64,000 nucleotides of DNA from Paenibacillus antarcticus (lineage in GTDB: Bacteria; Bacillota; Bacilli; Paenibacillales; Paenibacillaceae): NCBI RefSeq assembly GCF_001637225.1, contig NZ_LVJI01000007.1, positions 62,001 to 126,000 of the forward strand. The letters are read 5' to 3'. The position numbers were made by a program, and so were the translations under genes. The notes beneath the pieces are model-generated. The model had not been told where the DNA came from. It saw only the letters and a program-made list of their open reading frames with translations, and searched no databases. Below are positions 45,694 through 54,371 of this stretch, piece after piece (the first letter of the stretch is position 1; each line of letters starts with the position of its first letter).

Positions 45694-45707
45694 TGTAAGC
45701 GCCTTTA
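45694..45707. promoter_or_regulatory. Possible cre site
   Basis: TGTAAGCGCCTTTA differs from the CcpA-binding consensus TGWAANCGNTNWCA at two positions and lies just upstream of the -35 box. Weak evidence. Confidence 0.3.
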
Positions 45708-45749
45708 TTTTAAGTGAAATGAATTCAATTCAGCCGCTTTATAGCCATC

Positions 45750-45793
45750 AAAAAAAGCAACAAGCAGTCACACTTGACTCCACTTATTGCTTC
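45750..45793 (-). terminator. Terminator after the GIY-YIG gene
   Basis: Imperfect stem AGCAACAAGCAGTCA (45756-45770) with TGACTCCACTTATTGCT (45775-45791), followed on the minus strand by T6-7. Confidence 0.75.
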
Positions 45794-45805
45794 TAAATTC
45801 ACCAA

Positions 45806-46162
45806 TTATTTATATAATACTTTGTCCACATTATATTTAGCTTTGTATTCATTAATGATATACGTTTCATAGATTTCTCTATGAACAGGATCACCAATGA
45901 GACACACATCAATTTTAGTGACTTCGTCTCTATTCATTTTAATTACGGAAACCGTATCTTCAAAATGTTTCTTTATTCTTGGTCTAAGCTTTCTTGCTTT
46001 ACCTACGAACAACAATTCATCATTATCGTTGTAGAACATAAAGATACCACCCATATCTCTAGGAATCAGGTGAAAGTCAGTAAACCCGTAAATATTACTT
46101 AGCTCAGGATCAACCTGTTTAGTTATGCTAACATGTGGTTCTGGAACGGTTATGTTTATCAT
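45806..46162 (-). CDS. GIY-YIG domain protein
   Basis: 118 residues. GGIFMFYNDNDELLFVGKARKLRPRIKKHF (split: GIF..LLFVGKA, about residues 39-56) is a GIY-YIG nuclease core, with the expected Arg (KLRPRI) and a catalytic-type Glu in HREIYETYIINEYKAKYN. It lacks the other UvrC domains. Similar small proteins (B. subtilis YurQ) are annotated as UvrC-like nucleases of unknown role. Single gene. Confidence 0.82.
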   Translation of the reverse strand: MINITVPEPHVSITKQVDPELSNIYGFTDFHLIPRDMGGIFMFYNDNDELLFVGKARKLRPRIKKHFEDTVSVIKMNRDEVTKIDVCLIGDPVHREIYETYIINEYKAKYNVDKVLYK

Positions 46163-46384
46163 TATAGCTCACTTCCTCTTTCTATATAGGTGTAAATTCT
46201 ATCACAAATCCCAATAGAAAACCATGCACAACTACCTTGCGATTCGCCCGACTGTTCTAGTTAAATATTTCCCTTGATAATATAAACATAAACCTAAATA
46301 ATTAAGGTATATCTTATTTGGAGAATCTACACCATCCTGAGATGAAGCTTCATTACATACAGAAGAAAGGTTGAACGCTACAGC

Positions 46385-47587
46385 ATGGAACTAACTCAAA
46401 GTATTCCTAAGAAATCATCGTTAAAAAAAGAACCATTCCCCATTTCTATCCTTTCGCTTACCGTTGGTGCTTTTGCCATTGGCATGACTGAATTCGTCAT
46501 TATGGGTCTTCTACCCAATGTAGCTCAGGATTTAAATGTTAGCATTCCAACAGCAGGACAGCTTATTACGATGTACGCCCTTGGAGTAGCTGTCGGTGCG
46601 CCCATACTGACGCTCCTCACCCAACGAATTCCACAAAAGAAGCTTTTATGTCTGCTCATGGTTCTATTCATTCTTGGCAACGTTATATCTGTCGTTGCTC
46701 CTACTTATGCAGTGTTGATGGTAGCTCGACTCATTACAGCGTTAACTCATGGAACTTTCTTTGGCGTTGGAGCAGTCATCGCTTCTAACCTAGTCCAGCC
46801 GAATAAGCGAGCCGGTGCTGTATCCATCATGATGGCAGGCTTAACTATTGCGAATATTGTTGGTGTTCCTCTCGGAACATTTATTGGACAACATATGGGG
46901 TGGAGGTCATCATTTGGTGCTATCGCAATCATGGGCGTTGTGGCACTCATCGGTATCATTATCTTTATTCCACAACTCCGCCAAGATAAACCGGCCAGTA
47001 TTAAACAACAGATATCTGCTTTGGCCAAACCCAGGTTACTTCTATATCTACTAATCGGGGCGCTAGGTAATGCCAGTCTATTCACCGTCTTCACTTATAT
47101 TAACCCACTGCTTCAGGAGGTCAGCGGATTCGCTGAACATAGTGTAACTTGGATTCTCGTTCTATTCGGGTGTGGTGTGACCATTGGTAATATCCTGGGT
47201 GGTAAGCTTGCGGACTGGAAATTGATGCCTTCCATATTGGGACTTTACTTCTCAGTAGCCATCATTCTTACAATCTTCACTTTTACGGTTCATAGTCCCA
47301 TTGCAGCTGTATTGACAATCTTCTTGTGGGGTGTTGTTTCCTTTGCTGTAATGCCAGGCCTTCAGGTCCGGATTATGAGCTTAGCTCAGGATGCTCCCGC
47401 ACTAGCTTCTACCTCTAGCCATTCAGCGGGCAATCTAGGGAATGCATCGGGTGCTTTCATTGGTGGCTGGGTCATTACACATCTAGCTATTACATCGCTT
47501 CCTTGGGTTGGTGCAATCCTCGTTGGCCTAGGTCTAATCCTTGGAATAGCCTGCTATATCGTAGAGCGCAAGGAAGTTACGGTATAA
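46385..47587 (+). CDS. MFS transporter, DHA1 family
   Basis: 400 residues with twelve hydrophobic segments. LTVGAFAIGMTEFVIMGLLPNVA is the start typical of the AraJ/YdhP/PbuE drug or purine exporters, ALTHGTFFGVGAVIAS is helix 4, and MAGLTIANIVGVPLGTFIG is the motif C region of antiporters. Substrate unknown. Monocistronic with its own terminator. Confidence 0.87.
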   Translation: MELTQSIPKKSSLKKEPFPISILSLTVGAFAIGMTEFVIMGLLPNVAQDLNVSIPTAGQLITMYALGVAVGAPILTLLTQRIPQKKLLCLLMVLFILGNVISVVAPTYAVLMVARLITALTHGTFFGVGAVIASNLVQPNKRAGAVSIMMAGLTIANIVGVPLGTFIGQHMGWRSSFGAIAIMGVVALIGIIIFIPQLRQDKPASIKQQISALAKPRLLLYLLIGALGNASLFTVFTYINPLLQEVSGFAEHSVTWILVLFGCGVTIGNILGGKLADWKLMPSILGLYFSVAIILTIFTFTVHSPIAAVLTIFLWGVVSFAVMPGLQVRIMSLAQDAPALASTSSHSAGNLGNASGAFIGGWVITHLAITSLPWVGAILVGLGLILGIACYIVERKEVTV

Positions 47588-47612
47588 TCCTATTTATATC
47601 ATTCAACAATAT

Positions 47613-47646
47613 AAAGGCCCAGCTTCGATGTAGAAGCTGGGCCTTT
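47613..47646. terminator. Terminator shared by convergent genes
   Basis: Perfect 14-base stem AAAGGCCCAGCTTC (47613-47626) with 47633-47646 between the MFS gene and the effector-binding protein gene. Confidence 0.88.
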
Positions 47647-47662
47647 ACCTTATTTCACACAA

Positions 47663-48139
47663 TTATTGAATCGCAATATAGATCTTTACTACAGCTTGGG
47701 TAGGGTCAAATTTCCCAGCATCATACAGCTCAAAATCCCCAGTGAAAGTTCTTACCTCCTCTGAATCTTTGAAGTAGGACCAAATCTCTCCCCAACATTG
47801 TGCGACCACTTCATACACTGGACCTTTGTTAGTCGTAAATACGAGGTACTTACTCTCTGGTATAACCGTATGATTATCGTTATGATCAAGGGCATCCTCA
47901 CCCAATTCATGCCCTATTACAACGGTATACGCGCCCGATGCATCACTTTCGTAATCGGTGTATAAGGCATAAATAAGATGTGGGTTATTGATCCCAGCCT
48001 GTGATGCCAAATGACTCTGAAAATATGTATCCCATAGCTTTGATAATTGTCCGTTTGTACCTAATTCTTCAGCATTCGTCGTACGCACACTCACACCAGT
48101 CATTGCGATTTGTGGTTGTTGAACAGTATAAGTATTCAT
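47663..48139 (-). CDS. GyrI-like effector-binding protein, YobU-like
   Basis: 158 residues from ATG 48139 (AAGGAGAAGAGG upstream); a longer frame to 48193 has no site. VQQPQIAMTGVSVRT, LYTDYESDASGAYTVVIG and the C-terminal FELYDAG..AVVKIYIAIQ are the GyrI-like/AraC_E_bind ligand fold, present without a DNA-binding domain. Follows a WYL regulator gene by 54 bases, the order of the B. subtilis yobV-yobU pair, so it may bind the effector for that regulator. Confidence 0.8.
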   Translation of the reverse strand: MNTYTVQQPQIAMTGVSVRTTNAEELGTNGQLSKLWDTYFQSHLASQAGINNPHLIYALYTDYESDASGAYTVVIGHELGEDALDHNDNHTVIPESKYLVFTTNKGPVYEVVAQCWGEIWSYFKDSEEVRTFTGDFELYDAGKFDPTQAVVKIYIAIQ

Positions 48140-48193
48140 GATTCGCCTCTTCTCCTTGAATATAATTTGATTATACGTTGGAAAAGTGGACAC

Positions 48194-49141
48194 CTATCTG
48201 TCTACGTTTATATACTGTTCCACAATTTTTTGTGCCCGTCTCACCACTTCCTCAGCAACACACGCTGGCTGCTCCACTCTGACATGTTCACCATAACTCA
48301 GGATCATTCCGTAGAACCATTCATCTTCCGCAAACTCACCCATCACTTGAATGGAACCATCTTCGAGTACAGAGACCATCTCTGGATCAAAAGTATCTAC
48401 GATGCGATAACGAACTTGTCGTTGAAAGTTCAGTATCATCTCATGCCTAACGTCCGTCGACCACTCCGCCTCCCATGCGTAACCATCTAAGGATGGTGTC
48501 TCCCGATGCACACCCTGCTCCATTAACGTACGCAACTCATGTATACGAGATAATCGAAACACCCTGAAATCCTGCCGTAATGTGCAGTATGCATGCAGAT
48601 ACCATACATATCCTTTGAGAATTAAGGCCGCTGGCTCAATAACTCTCTCGCTCTCTTTTCCATTCATGTTCAAATATTGAATGCTGACCTTGCGTGATTC
48701 CTCTATCGCCTGTTTCAATGTTTTCACTTTATCTCGCTCAGCAGGACTCTGACCCCAAGGGTTGAAATCAAAGATAATTCCAGCTGAGGATTGCTCTTTA
48801 TTTATGGTATCTGTTTTACTAAGAAGCGCCTTAACCTTCTCAAGAAGGGTAGCAAACTTACTGTCATCCACAATCCCGGTGATTCCTTTGACTACAGAAA
48901 CCATTGTGTTGATTTCGTTAAGGGTTAGGAACTGGCGAGCAATCGTGTATTGTTCCATAATTTCAAATCCACCTGAGGTCCCTTGATGTGCCACTATAGG
49001 AATGCCTGATTGATTCAATGTCTCCATATCCCTGTAGATCGTCTTAGTTGAAACTTCAAAGCGATCAGCTAACTCCTTTGCACTAACTCGTTCACGGTTG
49101 AGCAGCAGAATTGTCAACGCTAATAAGCGATCAATTTTCAT
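48194..49141 (-). CDS. HTH-WYL transcriptional regulator, YobV-like
   Basis: 315 residues from ATG 49141 (AGGAG 7 bases upstream). N-terminal HTH_11 (KELADRFEVSTKTIYRDMETL), middle WYL domain (VSIQYLNMNGKESERVIEPAALILKGYVWYLHAYC in the region about 170-205) and a C-terminal WCX part (DEWFYGMILSYGEHVRV). WYL domains bind nucleotides or nucleic-acid ligands. Probably regulates the downstream partner and itself. Confidence 0.88.
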   Translation of the reverse strand: MKIDRLLALTILLLNRERVSAKELADRFEVSTKTIYRDMETLNQSGIPIVAHQGTSGGFEIMEQYTIARQFLTLNEINTMVSVVKGITGIVDDSKFATLLEKVKALLSKTDTINKEQSSAGIIFDFNPWGQSPAERDKVKTLKQAIEESRKVSIQYLNMNGKESERVIEPAALILKGYVWYLHAYCTLRQDFRVFRLSRIHELRTLMEQGVHRETPSLDGYAWEAEWSTDVRHEMILNFQRQVRYRIVDTFDPEMVSVLEDGSIQVMGEFAEDEWFYGMILSYGEHVRVEQPACVAEEVVRRAQKIVEQYINVDR

Positions 49142-49213
49142 CGTTTCTCTCCTAGCCATTATTCTTTGGCTTTCATTATGTCAGCGATACGAAAGAGAAT
49201 CAATAAATAACAC

Positions 49214-49245
49214 AAAAAAGCCTAGGGCAATGAAGCCCTAAGCTT
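49214..49245 (-). terminator. Terminator after the MarR-linked SDR gene
   Basis: AAGCCTAGGGC (49218-49228) pairs with GCCCTAAGCTT (49235-49245) with one mismatch; T6 follows on the minus strand. Confidence 0.85.
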
Positions 49246-49258
49246 GTTATCAATTAAA

Positions 49259-50077
49259 TTATTTAGATTGTGCTGCTTGTGCTTGTGCTGCCATCGCATT
49301 GAAATCAGGAGCAGTAGGATTAGCTAGATAATGTCCACCTTCAACTTGAATCGTCTGTCCTGTGATGAATTTAGATTCATCAGAAGCCAAGAATAGAACG
49401 GTGTTACCGATATCATCAGCTTCACCATGATAAGGTAGAGCATTGTATTTCATGAAGATGTCCAACAAAGGTTGTGACAAATTATTCTTCGCTGCTGGCG
49501 TCAAGATTAGACCTGGTGCAACGCCGTTACAACGAATATTATCTTTACCATACTGTGTAGCGATATATTTCGTAAGTTGCACAACAGCTGCTTTAGAAGC
49601 ACCATATGCGGAACGGATAGAGTCTGAAGCGAACGCAGCCATGGATGCTGTATTAATAATAGAACCTCCACCTGCTTTGATCATATGAGGAATTGCGAAG
49701 CGGCTTCCCAATAGAACGCTCTTCACATTTACATTCATAAGGCGATCCCATTCATCTAGATCGATATTAACGACATCAAGGTCTTTCTTCAAATTAGTTA
49801 GACCTACGTTGTTATAAAGAATCGTAATTGTACCGTATTCTTTCACTGTGAATTCAACGGCTTCTTTGATCGATTCCTCTTTGGAGGCATCCAAGAATAC
49901 TGCAGTAGCTTCGAAACCTTGGTTTTTAATTTCTTGTGCAGCTTCTTTTGCAGCGTCAATATTGTAATCACCGATTACCACTTTAGCGCCTTCTTTAGCT
50001 AATAACATGGCAGTTGACAACCCAATACCTGAAGCTCCTCCAGTAACTAATGCAACTTTCCCTTGTACTCTTCCCAT
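49259..50077 (-). CDS. Short-chain dehydrogenase/reductase
   Basis: 272 residues from ATG 50077 (AAAGGGGAC upstream); a longer frame to 50122 overlaps the previous gene without a site. TGGASGIGLSTAM (cofactor loop), VVIGDYN (Asp favours NAD), YNNVGL in place of the usual NNAG, catalytic Ser in INTASMAAF, Tyr/Lys in AYGASKAAV, and FITGQTIQVEGG. A Gln/Ala-rich tail (AAQAQAAQSK) follows. Co-directional with a MarR regulator 42 bases upstream, which may respond to its substrate. Confidence 0.83.
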   Translation of the reverse strand: MGRVQGKVALVTGGASGIGLSTAMLLAKEGAKVVIGDYNIDAAKEAAQEIKNQGFEATAVFLDASKEESIKEAVEFTVKEYGTITILYNNVGLTNLKKDLDVVNIDLDEWDRLMNVNVKSVLLGSRFAIPHMIKAGGGSIINTASMAAFASDSIRSAYGASKAAVVQLTKYIATQYGKDNIRCNGVAPGLILTPAAKNNLSQPLLDIFMKYNALPYHGEADDIGNTVLFLASDESKFITGQTIQVEGGHYLANPTAPDFNAMAAQAQAAQSK

Positions 50078-50118
50078 TATGTTTGTCCCCTTTGTTGTGT
50101 GTTTGTTATATGATCGAT

Positions 50119-50634
50119 TCATAATCTATCATTATTATCAAAGTTTTTTAATAACTTGTCATAAATATTAATAAACTGCTGTACTTCTTCTTCACTAAGC
50201 ACTTTGAACAATTCAACGTGTAGTTCAAGCCCTTTTTGTTGCGCTTCTTTCTGTACCTCTAAACCCTTGTCCGTAATCGATAGAAATACATTTCGTCGAT
50301 CATTCTCGTTATATTCTCGCTCCGCAAGACCTAATTTAATGAGGCGATCTGCAATACTCGTTATTGCACCTGGTGAGTATCCCAACTTCTTTGATAAAGT
50401 AGTATGTTTTTGGGTACCCCTTAATTTCAATTCAGTTAACACGAGAACCGGGGAAATCCCTATATTGTAATCAAAAGACTTCATCCAGCGAATAATCGCT
50501 TCATTCGTAAACAATTCTCCTGAACGTATCAACTTAAAAATATCGGTTTGTCCCAAAATAGTCTCCTTTAAAATCGGGTGAAATACATGGTTTGTCCTGT
50601 AGAACATTATGTTGAAGGACGCATCATAATCCAA
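50119..50634 (-). CDS. MarR family transcriptional regulator
   Basis: 171 residues if the TTG at 50634 is used; the ribosome site is poor, so the start is uncertain (ATG 50607 is an alternative). Winged helix: HTTLSKKLGYSPGAITSIADRLIKLGLAEREYNENDRRNVFLSITDKG (about residues 76-125 in pieces), with the D-RR wing of MarR proteins. It probably controls the SDR gene 42 bases downstream. Confidence 0.85.
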   Translation of the reverse strand: MDYDASFNIMFYRTNHVFHPILKETILGQTDIFKLIRSGELFTNEAIIRWMKSFDYNIGISPVLVLTELKLRGTQKHTTLSKKLGYSPGAITSIADRLIKLGLAEREYNENDRRNVFLSITDKGLEVQKEAQQKGLELHVELFKVLSEEEVQQFINIYDKLLKNFDNNDRL

Positions 50635-50831
50635 ATCCGCTTAATAAATCATCTCCTTATTGTCCATTACAATTAACATCTTAACATTAAAACGTTTAGT
50701 AGTAAAATACTTATATTTTAAATATCCATTTTTGTGAAAGATCTTATAATACTACTATTAACGTAACCGTTGATGCACTGGATTAGCCAAAGGAAAATTT
50801 GGATAACTTATCACATGATTCTACACAAAAA

Positions 50832-50856
50832 ACACCTATATTAAAAATGTAGGTGT
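50832..50856 (-). terminator. Terminator after the nitronate monooxygenase gene
   Basis: ACACCTA (50832-50838) pairs with TAGGTGT (50850-50856), followed on the minus strand by T6. Confidence 0.7.
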
Positions 50857-50892
50857 CGTAATTTCGATTCAATTGATACTTACGCAGCTTCA

Positions 50893-51852
50893 CTACCTTA
50901 CTTCTTCGAATTCATCCATAAGTTTGTCTACAATTTGTTGAACACTTCTAATTTCCTTGATCTCATGCACCCTTGACCCTGCAAAAATCAATCCATTCTG
51001 TACATCGCCAATAATGGCGTTATTCAAGGCTTCCATGGTACAGAAACGAAACGAGCATATCTTCAGGCATTTATGGCATTTCTTAATGCGCAATTTCGTC
51101 TCCTCGTTACTTATAATGTCTGTCAATCGGTTCTTTATCGCTCTTCCATGTAGTCCTACCGTAGTCTTAACTAGTATCGTATCATTTGGTTTGGTATTCA
51201 CATACATCTGTTTGAAGGCTTGTGGGGCGTCACATTCGTGACTAGCCACGAAGTGTGTTCCGATCTGTACACCCGATGCTCCTAGTCTCATCGCTTTAGC
51301 GATATCTTCTCCTGTCATAATACCACCGGCTGCGATAACCGGAATATTGACGGCCTCTACAACCTCCGGAAGTATATCAAATAAGGGCCGATCTGTACCC
51401 AAGTGGCCTCCCGCTTCGAACCCTTCCACCACTACCGCGGATGCTCCTAATCTCTCTGATAGTCTAGCTACTTTAGCAGATGAGACAATTGAAATGACAG
51501 GTGTATTGTACGCTTTACCCCATGCATACATATCTCTAGAAATACCCGCCCCAGAGATAATGAAATCCACCTTTTCTTCTAAGGCTGCCTGCATTTTTTC
51601 AGCGAAATCTTTAACAGCAAACAAGACGTTAACTCCGATATATCCCATTCGTTCCTTGGATTCTTCTCGTGCTTTACGAATATGTAATCTTAATTCCTCT
51701 ATCGTGATGCCTGTACCTGAAATGGTGCCAATCCCACCCGCATTAGCTACAGCTGCGGCAAGACCACTCAAGGAAATTCCGACACCCATACCCCCCTGCA
51801 TGATGGGTACTCTTGATTTAATATGGCCAAATTGTAATATCGGAAGCTCCAA
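50893..51852 (-). CDS. Nitronate monooxygenase family flavoprotein
   Basis: 319 residues from TTG 51852, GAGGTG 6 bases upstream; longer frames lack a site. PIMQGGMGVGISLSGLAAAVANAGG is the FMN-barrel start (about residues 17-41), GAGISRD and VEGFEAGGHLG (catalytic His) and GIMTGEDIAKAMRLGASGVQIGTHF the phosphate-binding end. A Cys-rich segment CHKCLKICSFRFC (about 262-274) follows, seen in some Firmicute homologues and possibly metal-binding. It oxidises alkyl nitronates or acts as an FabK-like reductase; the first is more likely. Confidence 0.82.
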   Translation of the reverse strand: MELPILQFGHIKSRVPIMQGGMGVGISLSGLAAAVANAGGIGTISGTGITIEELRLHIRKAREESKERMGYIGVNVLFAVKDFAEKMQAALEEKVDFIISGAGISRDMYAWGKAYNTPVISIVSSAKVARLSERLGASAVVVEGFEAGGHLGTDRPLFDILPEVVEAVNIPVIAAGGIMTGEDIAKAMRLGASGVQIGTHFVASHECDAPQAFKQMYVNTKPNDTILVKTTVGLHGRAIKNRLTDIISNEETKLRIKKCHKCLKICSFRFCTMEALNNAIIGDVQNGLIFAGSRVHEIKEIRSVQQIVDKLMDEFEEVR

Positions 51853-52013
51853 TATGAACACCTCTTTCATGATATGACTACAAATCATTGGTTATATTGT
51901 TATTTAAGGATCACCTTTTACAGTACTATAGCAAGAAGTATGATCATATGATTCAACTCACAGTCCAATAAGAACAGCGTAGAGATTCGTAGAATCATAC
52001 CCAGATCAAAAAA

Positions 52014-52039
52014 CCTCTAACTTCAAATAAAGTTAGAGG
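52014..52039 (-). terminator. Minus-strand terminator-like hairpin before yhhN
   Basis: CCTCTAACTT (52014-52023) pairs with AAGTTAGAGG (52030-52039), followed on the minus strand by T6. The gene to its right on that strand is 1 kb away, so what it terminates is unclear. Confidence 0.5.
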
Positions 52040-52093
52040 AATTATGATATATTGGTTAATAGCCTACATTCGAATGACAAAGGAGCGCATACT

Positions 52094-52765
52094 TTGAAAA
52101 AGTATCTATTACCTGTACTTATTTTACTTATGAGTTTACTCTATATTTTCGTTATTCCATCGGAACCACACGCCGTCAAGATCCTATTCAAGTTAATTCC
52201 GATGTGGCTCATTATCATTTATGCATATTTTCAAATTCCTAGAATTAGAAAGCGCCATCATTTATTGCTATTAATCGGATTATTCTTCTGTATGTTAGGC
52301 GATGGCCTATTAAGTTGGTTCGTCGTTGGATTATCTGCCTTTCTAGTTGGGCATCTATTCTATATGATGGGATTCCTCAGCAAATGGCGCTTCTCAAAGC
52401 TTCGATTCGCTAGCATTGTTCCGATTGCCGTGTATGCTTCATTCATGGGTTGGGAGCTTGTTCATGCATTGATTCGAGATAACAATGGATCCTTGATCAT
52501 CCCTGTTCTTCTTTATGTAAGTGTAATTTCCTTGATGATGTGGTCTGCGGCTATGACCGGTCAACTATGGGCAATTATCGGGAGTATTTTGTTTGCAATT
52601 TCAGATTCTATCTTGTCGTGGAACCTATTTATATCCGATATTACTTTCTCAGGTGTATTCATCATGACAACTTATTACGCTGCTCAATTCTGTATGGCCT
52701 TCAGCATAGGAACATTAGCTATACATACATTGTTAGTTGAAGAAGTAGAAGCACCTCTGGCATAG
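52094..52765 (+). CDS. YhhN family membrane protein (lysoplasmalogenase-like)
   Basis: 223 residues from TTG 52094, AAAGGAG 8 bases upstream; the longer frame from 52052 has no site. About eight hydrophobic helices with the conserved acidic motifs FFCMLGDGLLSW and ILFAISDSILSWNLF, characteristic of YhhN/TMEM86 proteins, which hydrolyse the vinyl-ether bond of lysoplasmalogens in animals. The bacterial role is not established in most species. Confidence 0.82.
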   Translation: MKKYLLPVLILLMSLLYIFVIPSEPHAVKILFKLIPMWLIIIYAYFQIPRIRKRHHLLLLIGLFFCMLGDGLLSWFVVGLSAFLVGHLFYMMGFLSKWRFSKLRFASIVPIAVYASFMGWELVHALIRDNNGSLIIPVLLYVSVISLMMWSAAMTGQLWAIIGSILFAISDSILSWNLFISDITFSGVFIMTTYYAAQFCMAFSIGTLAIHTLLVEEVEAPLA

Positions 52766-52778
52766 TACACGATTTGAA

Positions 52779-52983
52779 TCACCAGCTATCTACCGCATGT
52801 TCGGCGAAAGCAACGATGTCCTTTACCTCATCAATAACGCTGCCGTCATCAAGAATTGCTTTCCCTGTAAATGTACCGAATAACTAATGCCAGCTATGAT
52901 CTACGAACAATATCTGCCCTCATTGGTCGTAGATCATGACAGAACATACGAGAAGTCGTCGTTCATCGGTATCATCCCTTAGT
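52779..52983 (-). pseudogene. Decayed C-terminus of a DUF2804-like gene
   Basis: One reading frame on the minus strand, interrupted by stops at 52920-52922 and 52884-52886, reads DERRLLVCSVMIYDQ, stop, GQILFVDHSWH, stop, LFGTFTGKAILDDGSV, then EVKDIVAFAEHAVDSW and stop. The last part resembles the end of DUF2804 proteins (Gly-Thr-strand, DDG, AE..W) as I remember them. The two stops lie beside an 11-base inverted repeat (52896-52906, 52927-52937). No intact gene remains. Confidence 0.4.
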
Positions 52984-53011
52984 ATATAGCAGCAATGCGT
53001 AAGCTTATGAC

Positions 53012-54220
53012 TTATATCTTTTGGTGAAAAGGACACCCTATTTCAGCCGACGAGACCGTAGTCGTCTCTATGTTATCACCAGATTCAAGTCGACCATCCA
53101 ACGCATCTAGCCAGCCTTGATAAGCAGGATTTTGATAAAGAAATTGCGGACTCAGATCGAGCTCCTTCAAGGATTGATCGTGCCAGATTGGGGTAGCTGT
53201 TGGTGACATGGGCGGAATAAGCCAAGACCAACGGCTTGATACCTCACGCCCGCGTTGCTCTTCTTGCTGTTGGAAGCGAACGAATTGATCTGCCGCCGTA
53301 TGATGGTCGACAATGCTAACCCCAGCTTGTTTGAATGAATGGAGCACCGCACGGTTCAGCTCTAGAAGTGCTCTGTCTTTCCACAACGTCGTGTTGGTAG
53401 AACGATCCAGACCCATCAGATTAGCAACAGCAGGTAGGAGGTTGTAACGTCCTATATCACCTAAATTTCGTGATCCAATTTCAGTCTCCATATACCAACC
53501 GTTAAATGGAGCAGCCGTGTACAAGATGCCACCAATCTCAAGCTGCATATCCGAAATAATAGGTACCGAATACCAACGAAGCTGAAGTTCTGGAAAACGT
53601 TCAATCTCGGGATGACTTAAGTGTACTTCCTGCACCAAGTCTGTAGGAATGGGAAACAGCCGAGGTTCCCCCTTCCCAATACCGACAACCAGCGGTAACA
53701 CATCATAATTCCCGCCTGTTCCTTGCCATCCGAGTTGCTGACATACACGTGTGAAATCATCAGACGCCGGATCTCCTGAACGGACAGACCCGTCTATGCT
53801 TGGATAACCAGCATAACGAATCAGTTGATGATTCCACACACGAATACGCTGCCACTCGTCTTCTCCACTACGGAATACCGTTAATACAGGGCGAATACGC
53901 CCGCCATTATTCGCTCTTTCCACGTGTTGCAACAAAGCTTCCGCTATCTTCTCCTCATTCTCTGCTTGACGAGCATCGATCACCTCAAGCTTGTCCCAGA
54001 ACAGACGGCCAATGCAGCGACTATTATGACGCCAAGCCATCCGCGCTCCATGTATCAATTCTTCCTCTGTGTGATAGTAACTACCCGAGTTATTTATTTG
54101 TTCACGTACAGTAATGAGACGGTTCTTCGTCTCTTCTTCCGACTTGTCCAACTCGAAGTACATCGTGTGGATGAATGATTCCGCCTTCTTGATCAACTCT
54201 TCGATGTTCGTGTTATTCAT
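53012..54220 (-). CDS. nos: Bacterial nitric oxide synthase oxygenase
   Basis: 402 residues, about 40 longer than the B. subtilis enzyme. Heme-ligating Cys69 in ARMAWRHNSRCIGRLFW, followed by the catalytic region PFNGWYMETEIGSRNLGD (substrate Glu) and RWSWLIPPMSPTATPIWH. No reductase domain, as in other bacterial enzymes that borrow electrons from cellular flavodoxins. It oxidises arginine to citrulline and NO, linked to oxidative-stress defence. The C-terminal 35 residues form an extra tail ending GCPFHQKI. Confidence 0.93.
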   Translation of the reverse strand: MNNTNIEELIKKAESFIHTMYFELDKSEEETKNRLITVREQINNSGSYYHTEEELIHGARMAWRHNSRCIGRLFWDKLEVIDARQAENEEKIAEALLQHVERANNGGRIRPVLTVFRSGEDEWQRIRVWNHQLIRYAGYPSIDGSVRSGDPASDDFTRVCQQLGWQGTGGNYDVLPLVVGIGKGEPRLFPIPTDLVQEVHLSHPEIERFPELQLRWYSVPIISDMQLEIGGILYTAAPFNGWYMETEIGSRNLGDIGRYNLLPAVANLMGLDRSTNTTLWKDRALLELNRAVLHSFKQAGVSIVDHHTAADQFVRFQQQEEQRGREVSSRWSWLIPPMSPTATPIWHDQSLKELDLSPQFLYQNPAYQGWLDALDGRLESGDNIETTTVSSAEIGCPFHQKI

Positions 54221-54371
54221 GCTGATCTCTCCCCGATTCTAACCATTCTAACTTTCTAGAACTCTTTTGTTTAGTATAACATTCGGGCTACCTTACTACA
54301 TCTTTCGGGATGACCTTATCCTATCATTTCCGCAATATGTGTCTATTCAGTCAACTACTCCAGAAATCATA

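Noticed and set aside
51347..51877. 176-codon open frame on the plus strand
   Set aside because: Antisense to the nitronate monooxygenase gene; low-complexity Ser/Pro composition typical of a shadow frame.
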